Assembly (NCBI GenBank): GCA_964019135.1
Contig: OZ025263.1
Span: 27,217,639-27,281,638, forward strand
DNA length: 64,000 nt
Direction of reading: 5' to 3'
Source: Arenicola marina
Lineage: Eukaryota > Annelida > Polychaeta > Arenicolidae
Part shown: in pieces, positions 51,701-63,427 of the stretch
How positions within the stretch are numbered: the first letter of the stretch is position 1
How the letters are laid out: every line of letters begins with the position of its first letter
The notes under the pieces: generated by a model
Seen by the model: only the letters and a program-made list of their open reading frames with translations
Database searches by the model: none
Told to the model about the DNA's origin: nothing
Position numbers and translations under genes: made by a program

Positions 51701-54700
51701 GGTGAGAACTATCCAAGAAGTCACGGAAGACACCTTGGCAGCTGTGAGTTATATCATATATAATGCCATAATTTCCATTGTAGTATATGTCTTAGTCAGA
51801 AGAGAATGATGTATGGTGGTGTCAATTAAAAAGCCCCCACCCCCCCCCCCCCCCAACCCAGCCCCCGCCATGCACAGGCGCGCCCCGCCCCAAGCCTTAA
51901 TAGGGTCTGTAAGTGACATCATAGACATCGCCCGCTCACCTCGAGCGAATCCGGTGTTCCGCCCCATATACACAGCTCTTTGCAATGGCGTGAAACGCAC
52001 AGAAAATCAGCGTCTTAATGGCGGTACACACCCAAACATCGTTTTTAAGTCTCACAATGCATTCATATCCAAAACATCACTGAGTGTAGTTTGGGGCCCA
52101 TAGTAAAGTATAGAGACCCGCTTACGCGTGGTACCCATATAATGTTTGTTTCTAGAGGTGAGCGCGCTCTGTCGGTGACATCACTTACATCTTGTTTCTC
52201 TCTATTGACAATATATGACCTTCAGGCCATCTCCGTTAGTGGTTCTACCAGGACAGCGAAGGAGTAGCTAGGTTACTACATAATGGTTTTCCTTCAGGCC
52301 AAAAAGGACCGAATCCTGGAGTCGAGCGTCAGTCAAAGGCCTGAAGTTGTGGACGATTTTGTGCGGAATTTCATGGTTCGGATGGGGATGCGCAAAAGCC
52401 TTGATTGCTTCCAAACCGAATGGTACGTTTTGACATTACGTCTATGGGGAGTTAAGGTGGGAGGGGGGGGGTGGCGGATACGCACCTGGCGCTCGGAGAG
52501 AGGGGGGACGTTGGTATGGGGCGGGGGGGGGGGAGTGGTCACAAAGCACAAACCAATGCATGACTGCAGATATTCTAAATGACCTTTTTTCGGTAATTAC
52601 TTTTTTTATATGCCCATGTATCCCGCATCGATCCATTCTGTGAGCAATTAACAACTTACTTACGAGGTACTCTTGGCATAATTTACTCGTCGGGGTTGTG
52701 CAGTCATCATAACCAATCAATGCCAGTGTACAGTCCGAGACGCAAATGGCTTTTGTAGGTATGAGCTGCAGCAGAAGGGTCTATTGAAGCCTGAAGATGT
52801 TGGAGTTGTTCCTGACGTTTATACGCACAACCAGAATCTAGACCAAGAACTGCAACACCTCCGTCAAGAGGTGCAGAGATTCAAAGGGGCAGCTTTGTAA
52901 GTAGTCGTATATAGTGCAACTGGAGGACCACTCGAATTGGCTGGGGGTTTTAATGCTCGGCCTTATCCTGAGTTATCCCAGGCAAGCCATGGTGCTAGTT
53001 CGCGCCCCACGGCGCGTGAATGATAACGATTCCATATAGCTGTGGAGTCAGATATTTGGATCATTATAGATAGATAACTTTATTGTTTTCGAGGCCATCA
53101 GGCCCAAAGAACATGTACATTTATGAATATAACATGGTAACACTGACACACGTTTGGATTGTTTAATGGGTAAAGTGCTGGATTGGGCATATTCAGTTCT
53201 CTTATGTAAAGCTTTCCAGGTATAGATTGAGACATTTTGGAGAGTCAATTGCTCTTATATTATAGCTGCTGAATGGTTCATTTATTTTGCAATATGGTAA
53301 ACAGTACGGAAAGTATCGAAAAACTATCACGTGGTCGATGGACGCGCAAACGCCAATAAAAATGCGAAACTAAACTGATGCGAAACTAAACTGATGCGAA
53401 ACTAAACTGTCAACCGGCCACGTGTTTTCCACGTGATTAGGAGAGCCAAAGAGACGTACGTGAAGCTGAGGAAGGAGCGTGACTTCCATCGAATGCATCA
53501 TAAGCGGGTGGTGCAGGAAAAGAACAAACTCATCACGGATATCAGGAGGTACGGCGGTGTGTCTCACGTGAAAATCAATACATATTTCCTTCATCTGGAT
53601 TTGCCTATTGCGTCACGTATCTGTTATCTAAGACACAATTGAGTGTTTTATTTCATCGTTCATTTTTAGTCAGGTTGGTCGCCTCTTTTCCCGATTCTCC
53701 GGTCATTGCCATAGTATCTGTCCCCACTGTCTCCATACATCCACTCCCATCTCACCCCCTGAATCAGGCTGACCCCACTCTCTCCCTTCTCACCCCCTGA
53801 ATCAGGCTGACCCCACTCTCCCCTCTTACCCCCTGACTCAGGCTGAACCCACCCTCTCCTCTCTCACCCCCTGACTCAGGCTGACCCCTCCCCCTCTCCT
53901 CTCTCACCCCCTTACTCAGGCTGACCCCACCCTCTCCCCTCTCACCCCCTGACTCAGGCTGACCCCACCCTCTCCCCTCTCACCCCCTGATTCAGGCTGA
54001 CCCCACCCTCTCCCCTCTCACCCCCTGACTCAGGCTGACCCCACCCTCTCCTCTCTCACCCCCTGACTCAGGCTGATCTCACTCTCTCCCCTCTCTCACC
54101 CCCTGACTCAGGCTGACCCCATCCTCTCCTCTCTCACCCCCTGACTCAGCCTGACCCCACCTTCTCCTCTCTCACCCCCTGACTCAGGCTGACCCCACCC
54201 TCTCCTCTCTCACCCCCTGACTTAGGCTGACCCCACCCTCTCCTCTCTCACTCCCTTACTCAGGCTGACCCCACACTCCACCCTCTCACCCCCTGACTCA
54301 GGCTGACCCCACCCTCTCCCCTCTCACCCCCTGACTCAGGCTGACCCCACCCTCTTCCCTCTCACCCCCTGACTCAGGCTGACCCCACCCTCTCCCCTCT
54401 CACCCCCTGACTCAGGCTGACCCGACCCTCTCCCCTCTCACCCCTGACTCAGGCTGATCCCACACTCCACCCTCTCACCCCCTGACTCAGCCTGACCCCA
54501 CCCTCTCCCCTCTCACCCCCTGACTCAGGCTGACCCCACACTCCACCCTCTCACCCCCTCAGGCTGAAGACCCACTACTCCTCCTACGAGCCGACCTGAC
54601 TCAGGCTGACCCCACCCTCTCCCCTCTCACCCCTGACTCAGGCTGACCCCACACTCCACCCTCTCACCCCCTCAGGCTGAAGACCCACTACTCCTCCTAC

Positions 54701-57700
54701 GAGCCGACCTGACTCAGGCTGACCCCACCCTCTCCCCTCTCACCCCTGACTCAGGCTGACCCCACACTCCACCCTCTCACCCCCTCAGGCTGAAGACCCA
54801 CTACTCCTCCTACAAGCCGACCTGACTCAGGCTGACCCCACCCTCTCCCCTCTCACCCCTGACTCAGGCTGACCCCACACTCCACCCTCTCACCCCCTCA
54901 GGCTGAAGACCCACTACTCCTCCTACGAGCCGACCTGACTCAGGCTGACCCCACACTCCACCCTCTCACCCCCTCAGGCTGAAGACCCACTACTCCTCCT
55001 ACGAGCCGACCTGACTCAGGCTGACCCCACCCTCTCCCCTCTTACCCCTGACTCAGGCTGACCCCACACTCCACCCTCTCACCCCCTCAGGCTGAAGACC
55101 CACTATTCCTCCTACGAGCCGACCTGACTCAGGCTGACCCCACCCTCTCCCCTCTCACCCCTGACTCAGGCTGACCCCACACCCCACCCTCTCACCCCCT
55201 CAGGCTGAAGACCCACTACTCCTCCTACGAGCCGACCCTGCGCCAGCTGAAGCAGAAGTACGAGACAGCGATGAAGGAGAAGATGTTGACCAAGCTGGAG
55301 CGTGACAGAGCGGTGGGGCAGGTCCAGGGGCTCCAGAGCACGCTCAGGGGCATGGAGCAGTCCCGGTCCGGGTCTGCCGGCAACATCCTACTCCGGACAG
55401 GTCGGTGCATGAGCCCGGTCCGGATGTCCGGATTGCAACGAGGGTGACATTACTGCATGGATAGCTGGATTTCTAATAATAAATCTGAGTGTAACTGGGG
55501 AAGATATATGCTTTGCGAATATTGTGCTGGACACGACAGAAACTGTATGGGGTGAGAATGTTTTGCTTTTTGTATGTGAATGATTATTATTATAAGATTT
55601 ACACCGAAAGCATATTTCAGAGGTAGAACTAAACCAAAGTAATTTGGAATAGGAATGGTTGATTTTTAATTCTTTGTGAAGCCGGGCGTTTACAGTGCAG
55701 TCTACAGTGCAGAAATAAATACATTTATTTATGCTTTAAAATAATAATGTCCCACTCGTGTCACGTGACCAAGCTGTGATCTCATTGGATGCGGCAGGAC
55801 GCGCTCATTATGCCACCTTGACTTCCGGTGATTCAATCTCCACGTTAACCCGCCACAGGGGTCGCACCACCTTGCAGCGCGGCAGTGATACCACCTTCAC
55901 TTCCAGTGATTCACTCTCCACGTTAACCCGCCACAGGGGTCGCGTCACCATGCAGCGCGGCAGTGATACCACTTTCACGTCCAGTGATTCACTGTCCATG
56001 TTAACCCCCCACAGGCGTCACCACCATGCAGCGCGGCAGTGCTGTTCTTCTCGTCGACCAGGAGGGACGCGGGCCGACACAGCGCACCCTGGCGACCGAA
56101 AAGGCATCATGGGAAGGGCGCGATGTCCGAGAGGAAACTGAACCCCGGCACCCCAAGGTGAAGGTCGTATTGACATATACCTTAGATATGGCCACCGGAA
56201 ACTTTTTCTGTTAGATTGACGATTATTTAGTTCTCGCAAAATGTCCTATGCTGGGAATATTTGTAATTGCTGCTTCTATAATATATGCTTATTTCAAGGA
56301 CCGTGGTAATCTGACCTTGACCTCGATCTTGCAGGATACGCCTTTCCCGCCCGACAACGGGGTCAACCCGTATCTAGCCCAGGTCAAAGGTCCCTGTGGT
56401 CACGTGACCCGCACTGGCGGCTTCCGGTTGACAAACACCATCGAGGCGCATTCACAAGCCGTCAGCTGGCAAGTCTAACATTTACATGTAATGGTGTCTC
56501 CGAATCTGTATCATGATTGCCGATACAACAGTGTTTCGCCTAAATGGCATAAATATATTTATTTTGTTTGAACTCAATGGACGCATGTTCCGATAAAACA
56601 ATATGTACATTTTTGTATCATCATTTATGTGCGTCGTGAAGGACAAAAAGTGGATCTGAATTTGGATGACGTAGTATACATATCAGTCGCACTTTCCCAT
56701 GCACCAGTGTGCTAAAAAAAGTCTTCAAGAAGATCTATATGTGTATCGATGCAATAAGAACCTAAGGTTTATGAAAAAGAGGTTATACAAATTTAATATT
56801 AATGCTATTAAAATTGCTGATGAGAATCGTAACTTGTATAGCTGAGCAAATTATACGAAGGACAGTTATGGCGATTGGTCCTTTGGACATTATTATTATG
56901 GCTTACTTAAATGTATTATAGTTGTTATCTTGTGACCATTTCCTGACATTTGGTGTCTATTCAGGGCAATCGAACTCGTATGTTATTATGGATCTTTCAC
57001 TCTCTCCCGCAGCGTGGCGCTGCACCCGCGGAAACAGGTGCTGGCCTCTACCGGCGACGACAACACGTGGCGGATGTGGGCGGTGCCCAGTGGTGACGTC
57101 ATCATGACCGGGGAGGGTCACGTGGGATGGGTGGCCGGGTGTGACTTCCACCCGTCGTGAGTTGGGGGGTGACCCCTGTTGATAACAAATCTCTGCAATA
57201 ACAATTTTCTGGAACAAGTTTCTGGAATAACATGCACTGAAATGACAAGTCTCTGGAATAAAAACGCTCTGTGATAACTGTAATTTCCTGTTATAACATG
57301 TCTGTAAGAATGTGTCCTTATGATAATATAATTAATTACTTGTTTTTTTTTATTTAAGTGGGAACAAGCTGGCGACGGTTAGCGGCGACACGACAGTGAA
57401 GATCTGGGACTTCGCGCGGGCCGAGTGTGTACAGACATTCACGGAGCACACACATGCCGGTGAGAAACACTTTAATGGGGGTCTTACTTTATGGATAGTC
57501 TCATCGAGGTCATTAGTGTCTAAAGGCAATGTCATAGTGTGCAAGATTTCAACGTTGTTTTAATGGAATGTGTGCTATATGTATGACTGTGCGCGAAAGA
57601 GTTGTTGCCACTTAAATTCGTGATATATATGATAATTATCGTTTATATTTCCTAAAGAGTTAGCACTGACACAGATAGAATAATGCATCTTAAGTCTTTC

Positions 57701-58802
57701 CTACCAAACAAAATAAAACACACCATAACATACGCCCAATTAAATAAGCCTAGACGTTGATATCATTACATGCAAAACACGAAATTTACCTGACGTATGT
57801 TTGCTTTATGTTGATTTCGGTGTTTAGTTTGGGGCTGTAGCTGGCATGCCTGTGGGGACTTCCTGGCCACGTGCTCCATGGACAACACCTCCAAGATCTG
57901 GGACCTCAACAGGTACGCGCCAAGAACCTCTTAAGAGTTAACGCTATTCAGGCAGTTGTTTCCCGCCCAAATGATGCAATAATCCTGGACTAGCCACGAG
58001 TCTCTTAACGGTTAATATATATGGTTAAGCTTCCTGAATATACAACCAACCTGAATATACAATCATCTAAACAACTATTTATATCTTCCAGCTTGAGGTG
58101 CCGCTACACGTTGCGCGGTCATACAGACTCTGTAAACAGCATCCAGTTCCTCCCCTTCTCCAACACCCTGCTGACTTGTTCAGCGGACAAGACGCTGTCT
58201 CTATGGGATGGACGCACCGTAAGTTATCACTGCACACTCCGCCGCACGGTAGCGCTGTCTCTTTGGGATGGACGCACCGTAAGTTATCACTGCACACTCC
58301 GCCGCACGGTGGCGCTGTCTCTATGGGATGGACGCACCGTAAGGTATCACCGCACACTCCGCCGCACGGTGGCGCTTCACGCGCTGTCTCTATGGGATGG
58401 ACGCACCGTAAGTTATCACCGCACCCTCCGCCGCACGGTGGCGCTCCACACGCTGTCTCTATGGGATGGACGCACCGTAAGTTATCACCGCACACTCCGC
58501 CGCACGGTGGCGCTCCACGTATGTATAACAGCGCTATGGACATTATTTCTTGAAGTATACATTTATTGTAATAATTGGCAATGACGTCTCTGTTGCCATG
58601 CAACTCACTCACATGACCTTGGTCAGTGCGTTATGATATTTCTCGAGCACTCGAGCGCTTATGATTTTTAGCGATATGGTCCCAGCACGTTCCATCCCTA
58701 AACGGATGCATTATGAGTGTGTTTCTGTCGTTTCAGGGTCTCTGCGCTCAGACGTTCTACGGTCACATGCACTCTGTAAACCACGCCACGTTCAACTATA
58801 AG
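45789..58802 (+). CDS. SPAG16: SPAG16/PF20, axonemal central-pair WD40 protein (14 exons, C-terminus not found)
   Basis: Exons: 45789-45828, 50759-50836, 51676-51743, 52298-52422, 52759-52896, 53441-53548, 55204-55400, 56015-56157, 56335-56468, 57013-57156, 57359-57459, 57828-57912, 58092-58218, 58737-58802. Phases join throughout (about 518 codons). Landmarks match human SPAG16: SEYQYEEVSVDED; a LisH-like LDCFQTEWYELQQKG; coiled-coil KERDFHRMHHKR and QEKNKLITDI; LKTHYSSYEP; then WD blades (GDTTVKIWD, DNTSKIWDLN, GHTDSVNSIQF, ADKTLSLWDGRT, YGHMHSVN). The family protein bridges the C1-C2 central microtubules of motile cilia. About 110 residues of terminal WD repeats are expected after 58802 and were not found, so they probably lie beyond 64000. 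Exon 1 is called from phase, Kozak context and FFLER alignment, and is the least certain. Confidence 0.94.
47100..47186. repeat. ~36-bp tandem repeat in SPAG16 intron 1
   Basis: Three units share CCCAGTATGCACATGGCCAG and CCAATTTATCC. The MITE at 47196 is inserted at the right edge, and a further partial unit (GCACATGGCCAGCCAAT) resumes after it. Confidence 0.75.
47196..47449. mobile_element. MULE-like MITE, single copy related to the foldback element
   Basis: Ends TTGGTGCAAGTACCCCCAGG and CACTTGCGCCAA match the foldback at 44750. The interior (GATGTCAGAAGATAGAACAAGG) is one arm's sequence. Flanks GCATATAGC and GCACATGGC agree at 7 of 9 bases, consistent with an aged 9-bp duplication. Confidence 0.78.
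48170..50440 (-). mobile_element. decayed LINE in SPAG16 intron 1
   Basis: Minus-strand pieces in order: a basic coiled region (50402-49947, ends HPHPQLT), an RT start (APGPGGVCYRVYKNCP near 49900-49850), the catalytic FMDDMTITTKT near 49450, then a thumb and C-terminal part (KSGLPGKYKAW, LPRVLWQLMVHEVP at 49241-49050; PRSFSSVGLYS at 49037). Several stops and frame changes separate these pieces, so it is inactive. The motifs are those of a non-LTR RT family seen in fish and invertebrates. I do not assign a clade. Confidence 0.75.
50869..51274. mobile_element. MITE with TTAA target site in SPAG16 intron 2
   Basis: Left AGTTGCATGTGGAGCTCTTT and right complement (AAAGAACTCGACATGCAACT) form a ~35-bp inverted repeat. 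TTAA stands at both ends (50869-50872, 51271-51274), as for piggyBac or Kolobok elements. It begins only 32 bp after the exon 2 donor. No transposase inside. Confidence 0.8.
53042..53245 (-). mobile_element. 5'-truncated LINE tail in SPAG16 intron 5
   Basis: Minus-strand 3' end with a TATC-type microsatellite tail (53065-53075), then CTTTATTGT ... GGCC ... TCAGGCCCA as in the 3' UTR of the big LINE at 365-450, and a short piece of C-terminal coding-like sequence. It seems to be a distinct but related family member. Confidence 0.6.
53358..53410. repeat. 16-bp unit, three copies, before SPAG16 exon 6
   Basis: ATGCGAAACTAAACTG repeats three times and ends about 32 bp before the exon 6 acceptor. 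Confidence 0.85.
53700..55203 (+). repeat. 1.5-kb minisatellite of acceptor-like units before SPAG16 exon 7
   Basis: The ~38-bp unit is a pyrimidine tract plus acceptor: CCCTCTCCCCTCTCACCCCC, TGACTCAG|GCTGACCCCA. The real exon 7 acceptor CCCCCTCAG|GCTGA is the last unit. From about 54540 a higher-order unit of 113 bp (three subunits; one copy is 76 bp) also contains the first 32-33 bases of exon 7 (CTGAAGACCCACTACTCCTC). Such exon-edge copies start at 54563, 54676, 54789, 54902, 54978 and 55091, before the real one at 55204. Each copy runs into an in-frame TGA directly after the copied codons. Confidence 0.95.
55780..56036 (+). repeat. 77-bp three-copy repeat spanning the SPAG16 exon 8 acceptor
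   Basis: Units carry GTGATTCACTCTCCACGTTA, then ACCCGCCACAG|GGGTCGC and GCAGCGCGGCAGTG. AG dinucleotides end at 55859, 55936 and 56014; the last is the real acceptor. The exon's first ~30 bases are thus present three times. Confidence 0.92.
56469..57012 (+). other. GC-AG intron (SPAG16 intron 9)
   Basis: The donor reads CTG|GCAAGT and the acceptor CCGCAG|CGTGG. Only this junction restores the Cys codon (TG+C) in AVSCVALHP, which matches the conserved VSCVSMQP of human SPAG16. No GT donor nearby gives the right phase. Confidence 0.85.
58191..58520 (+). repeat. five-copy duplication of the SPAG16 exon 13 end and donor
   Basis: Each unit has CTGTCTCTATGGGATGGACG, CACC|GTAAGTTATCAC and CTCCGCCGCACGGT. 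Donors lie at 58219, 58279, 58339 (GTAAGG), 58408 and 58477; spacings of 60, 60, 69 and 69 are all multiples of three. The frame is open through the whole block, so every donor would join exon 14 in frame and add 20-23 residues (repeating LSLWDGRT) per step to a WD blade. Confidence 0.95.
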
Positions 58803-59244
58803 GTGAGTTATCGTTTATACGTCAATTATGGTTCAATTCCAAACATTGTTGACAGTTTTAAAATACTTTTGATATGCAGCAGGTTTCCGCAGCGTATTTT
58901 TAACTGTCTGGGTCTCGCGGGATTGCGCTTGACCGTCGACTTTTGTACGTGGCTTTGTTTTTCTTGAACACCAACTTCAAACATCTTTCGTTATGTCTTA
59001 CTTTGACGTCATAGGGCGATTCAGCTAACGTGGAGGAATGTGCTCCCATAATGATAATGCTTTTGTGGTCATTCGTAACAACGACTTCATTGCCTTGGTG
59101 ATTTTTAATTTAAGTTTGACAAACCTTGTTGGTTGATGTACACCTAGTGACTTAAACGAATGCATCCATTATCCCGGGAGGTTGGCTGGTTGGTTGACCC
59201 GACTTGACCCATGTGTGCCCAAGGGTGGCATAGAAAAGTTGGCC
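58803..59244. other. SPAG16 intron 14, left part
   Basis: No exon of the expected terminal WD repeats was recognised. Confidence 0.5.
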
Positions 59245-60100
59245 GATGGCCATGCAACGACCATACAACGACCGTACAACGACCATACAACGACAATACA
59301 ACGGCCATGCAACTTTCATACAACGACCATACGGTTCATGCAACGACCATGCAACGTTCATAGAACGACCATACAACGACAATACAACGGCCATGCAACT
59401 TTCATACAACGACCATACGGTTCATACAACGACCATGCAACGTTCATAGAACGACCATACAACTTCATACAACGACCATACAACTTCATACAACGACCAT
59501 GCAACGTTCAAAGAACGACCATACAACTTCATACAACGACCATACAACTTCATACAACGACCATGCAACGTTCAAAGAACGACCATCCAACTTCATACAA
59601 CGACCATACAACTTCATATAATGACCATGCTACGTTCATACAACGACCACACAACGACCATACAGCGTTCATGCAACGTTCATACAACGACCATCCAACG
59701 ACCATACAACGACCATGCTACGTTCATACAACGACCATACAGCGTTCATGCAACGTTCATACAACGACCATACAGCGTTCATGCAACGTTCATACAACGA
59801 CCATACAACGTTCATACAACGACCATACAGCGTTCATGCAACGTTCATACAACGACCATACAACGTTCATACAACGACCATACAGCGTTCATGCAACGTT
59901 CATACAACGACCATACAGCATTCATGCAACGATTATACACCGTCCATACAACGTTCATACAACGACCATACAACGTTCATACAACGACCATACAGCGTTC
60001 ATGCAACGTTCATACAACGACCTTACAGCGTTCATGCAACGTTCATACAACGACCATACACCGTCCATACAACGTTCATACAACGACTATACAACGAAAC
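59245..60100. repeat. minisatellite of 11-bp units
   Basis: Units CATACAACGAC and CATACAACGTT alternate, with CATGCAACG and CATACAGCG variants, over about 0.85 kb. The unit lacks plus-strand stops in every frame, so frames of up to 312 codons (IQRPYNDHT-like) are by-products. Confidence 0.95.
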
Positions 60101-61309
60101 CGAAAATCTTAGATCACTAAAACATAAGATAGCTGAAAAATTGTATCTAGTCATGTCTAGTCACCAAACTATTCCGGTTCCTCTCAGTTTGTACTGGAAT
60201 GTTAAGCTGCACCATGGCCCAAAGCCCTTTGGGGCGCTCACACCATTTTTAAAACCGAAAATTATAGAAAGTAATTAAACCGTATGAAATGTGAATAATG
60301 ACGGGTTAAGAAGTCTGTATTCAGGTTTTAAAAGTCCTTTGTGACATAATTGCACTCATATGTTTGTACTTGACAACCCTGTGAATAGTCTTTCCAATTG
60401 CAATTAACAATTTAAAAATCGATACCAATGAGAGAGAAGCGCCTTCAACCAGCTTTGAAAATGAATGGTAACTGCTTTGTTTTTTTCAAAACCGCCCATT
60501 TCGCAATAATTGGGGTCGATAATTGTTTTTATTTTCTCTTTATGCAGCAGGTGGAACTCATATATTATAAGCGTAATTATCAAAGAACATTATACGAAGT
60601 AAGGTCGAGGGATGCATTCATTATAAACACATACCCGATAAATTGTTTGACTGAAATTACGATACACATGGCACGATTCTGACCTTGGACCTGGCAGCTA
60701 GCCTTATAGAACGAAAATAAACTATTTTGATTGCATTCAATGATTCAGCGACGAGCGTCAAACAATAATGATTGCAACTTACGTAAATGATACATTAAGA
60801 AATCGATAATGAAGTAGCGTCATGCGTCACCATCTGGTGGTGCAGCTGGCTATTGTTGTTATTGCGCAATATGGGCGGAGCCATGTTTTGATGGTGAACT
60901 CTATGAAGCCCAGTCGGCGACATTTACGCGAACCCATGACTGTCGAAGTTTTCGCCCGCGTGGAAAGATCACTCATACTGATACACACCCAGTCCATAGG
61001 GCGTGACGGGCACCTTTGTTTCGATGAGTGCCCCCCCCCTTCCCCCTCCCCCATCCCCCCCCCCCGCCATCCTCCCGCCGGCCCCGTCCGTCCCGCCCGC
61101 CAGCCAGCCTGAACGCCGTAACCTTTTACCATGAAACACCCAATATTGATATTGGTCGTAAATCTCCCCGAGCTGGTACTGTTCCGTTTCGTCACCTATC
61201 TGACGGTCTACTGCAAATTTTTTGCGGTCGCTGCGGCTTTATAATCATGATCCATCGTCCTCCTTATTTACATACCCATCCAGGAAATGTGTGTAAAGTT
61301 AACGTTCAG
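60101..61309. other. no gene recognised
   Basis: Includes long C tracts at 61031-61060. Open frames show no WD40 pattern, so the missing SPAG16 exons are not seen here. Confidence 0.5.
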
Positions 61310-61510
61310 TTGGCCTTTTTCTACACGGTGACACGGGGATTTTTAAGATTGACAACGCGACATGGATCTCTTCTTAAAATCAACATGCGACATGGACCTC
61401 TTCTTAAAATCAACATGCGACATGGACCTCTTCTTAAAATCAACATGCGACATGGACCTCTTCTTAAAATCAACATGCGACATGGCTCCCTCCCTCACCC
61501 CCTTTGGGGC
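61310..61510. repeat. dispersed element with 30-bp units, copy 2
   Basis: GATTTTTAAGATTGACAACG then about five units ACATGGACCTCTTCTTAAAA, ending CCCCCTTTGGGGCCCTTTA. Same family as 12426-12670. The sequences on either side (ATCCATCGTCCTCC at 61251 and 61534) are duplicated. Confidence 0.75.
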
Positions 61511-61555
61511 CCTTTATGTACATACACGTCATCATCCATCGTCCTCCCTATTTAC

Positions 61556-61850
61556 ATACACGCCTAGGACATGTGTGTAAAGTCAACGTACAAGGAACGT
61601 GCGTGTACCTCCAGAGAATGACGTTATGTGTCCACGTCCAGGGCATGTGTGTAAACTTAACGTGCAAGGAACGTGCGTACTCCAGAGAATGACGTTATGT
61701 GTCCACGTCCAGGGCATGTGTGTAAACTTAACGTGCAAGGAACGTGCGTATACCTCCAGAGAGTGACGGTATGTGTCCACGTCTAGGACATCTGTGTAAA
61801 GTGACGTACAAGGAACGTGCGTATACCTCCAGAGAGTGACGTTTTGAGGT
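61556..61850. repeat. ~72-bp tandem repeat, four copies
   Basis: Units contain GTCCACGTCCAGGGCATGTG, AACGTGCAAGGAACGTGCGT and AGAGAATGACGTTATGT, with starts near 61556, 61631, 61701 and 61775. A partial earlier unit lies at about 61266-61308, left of the inserted 30-bp-unit element. Confidence 0.85.
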
Positions 61851-61859
61851 CATAAAACC

Positions 61860-62085
61860 GTGGACCACTCTCGGCCTTCTACTCCGCTAGGGCTCCATTA
61901 TATCTCTGTTGTCGCCTACTTCCTCAATGCATTTTCACACTCGCTCGCTAGGGCGACGCTGCGCAAATTGATAGGAAAAATGCGCCGCGCGGTTTCTACA
62001 AATTGGTGCCGGGGACCCAGCCTAAGCCTGATAACACACGGCATCAGATGAGGAAAGGAAAGAGTTCAGTCACAATTATAACTTT
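61860..62085 (+). repeat. dispersed repeat, second copy (see 12680-12915)
   Basis: Plus-orientation copy of the 220-bp repeat, matching the complement of 12680-12915 at roughly 80 to 85 percent by eye. Class unknown; no coding potential is supported. Confidence 0.7.
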
Positions 62086-63427
62086 TTCGGACCGGTACAA
62101 GACGTTTTTTGCTTTATTAAATACACAGTTTGTTATTTTTGTTTTATTCGTGAAAATTATAATATTGCAAGAAATTACAGCTGATTTAACAGTTTTTCAA
62201 GAATCTTGACATTTGCCACCGGAGGACAGCAGCGTTAAGCGGAGTTTGCGTAGCGCCACCATGCGGGCAACTTGGTCGTCGACCGCTGTGAATAAGTTTT
62301 ATATGTCTATGGCCTTAGCCAGCATTGACAGGCACTTGTTTTGACGTCAAATAAATATGTGTTGAAAAGCGCTGAATCAAAATATAGATATAAAGATTAT
62401 ACGTCAATTGCAAGCCCCGGTATGTTTTCAACACATAAATGGGTCAATTTATCCTTCATACTCACACATTTTCAACGAATGAAATGAAAAACATACGCAC
62501 ACAATTGAAATGTTTGAACTCTGATGTGATGTACCCATGTACGTCATCCTCTAGAGATCAATTAATTCAATTAGAAACCCAAACTTTATACTTGTACATT
62601 TCAACACGACGCGTCTCGCAAGTTACTCGAAAAGTGTTAATCTAGTAATAATATTATTAGTGTTGTTATTGAAAAGTAACTTAAAATTCCCAGTCAAAGT
62701 TGGTTTACTTGCACCTTCATTTGCATCATATTATTATTTATTAATTTTTCCTGTTGTATGCTATATTGTATTATATTGATTCCTGGTCGAAATATATGAT
62801 GATGATGATGATGATATGAATATTTGTTATATAATTTATATTCAGATCTAGAAGGCGAAGTTTCTATGCTAGTTTTGAATCGAAAAACGCTGGTTTTCTG
62901 TGCGTTTTCACCCCATTACAAAGAGCTCCCGTTGTTTTGACTGGGGTTGTGAAGTGTCATGTACATGTACCGAAAACCGGATTCGCTGGAGGTGGGCGCG
63001 CGCTGTCTGTTATGTCACTTCCAGACCCTATACTCGGTGGCTTATGAACGTGGCAACAACAACCATCGGCTTCACCATCGTGTCACGGTTGTTAGGGAGT
63101 CTTCAATGGTGTTGTGTTATGGGCCTGACCTTTCACTTGTTGCCTTGCCTTGTCGTGATGAGTGGGTCCATAGGTCACGGTATTGTTGCCAAATGGTCAG
63201 CTGTTGTTGTGATGTGACTAATCGTGGAGGATGGCACAGGGGGTCCTGACAGCTGTGGGTGGGTATTGAGTGAATATGGCTGATTCATAAATACATATTA
63301 TGTCGCCATTGAGGTCTGTTAGTGCGTTTAAGATTTTTCTGTTGATGCGCGGGAATGCCGTGATATTTATTGGGTTTTGCGTGGGAACCAACCGTTCTGG
63401 TTTGTTCTGCGCGTCATATTTATTTAG
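62086..63427. other. no gene recognised
   Basis: AT-rich with a (GATGAT)n microsatellite at about 62797-62815. The frame at 62900-63249 has no recognisable family or WD40 pattern. Confidence 0.5.

Noticed and set aside
59182-60278. Frames of up to 312 codons rich in QRPYNDH
   Set aside because: Explained by the 11-bp minisatellite without plus-strand stops; no conserved domain.
62900-63249. Overlapping plus-strand frames considered as the missing SPAG16 C-terminus
   Set aside because: No WD40 pattern, no matching splice phase and no similarity to the conserved terminal blades.
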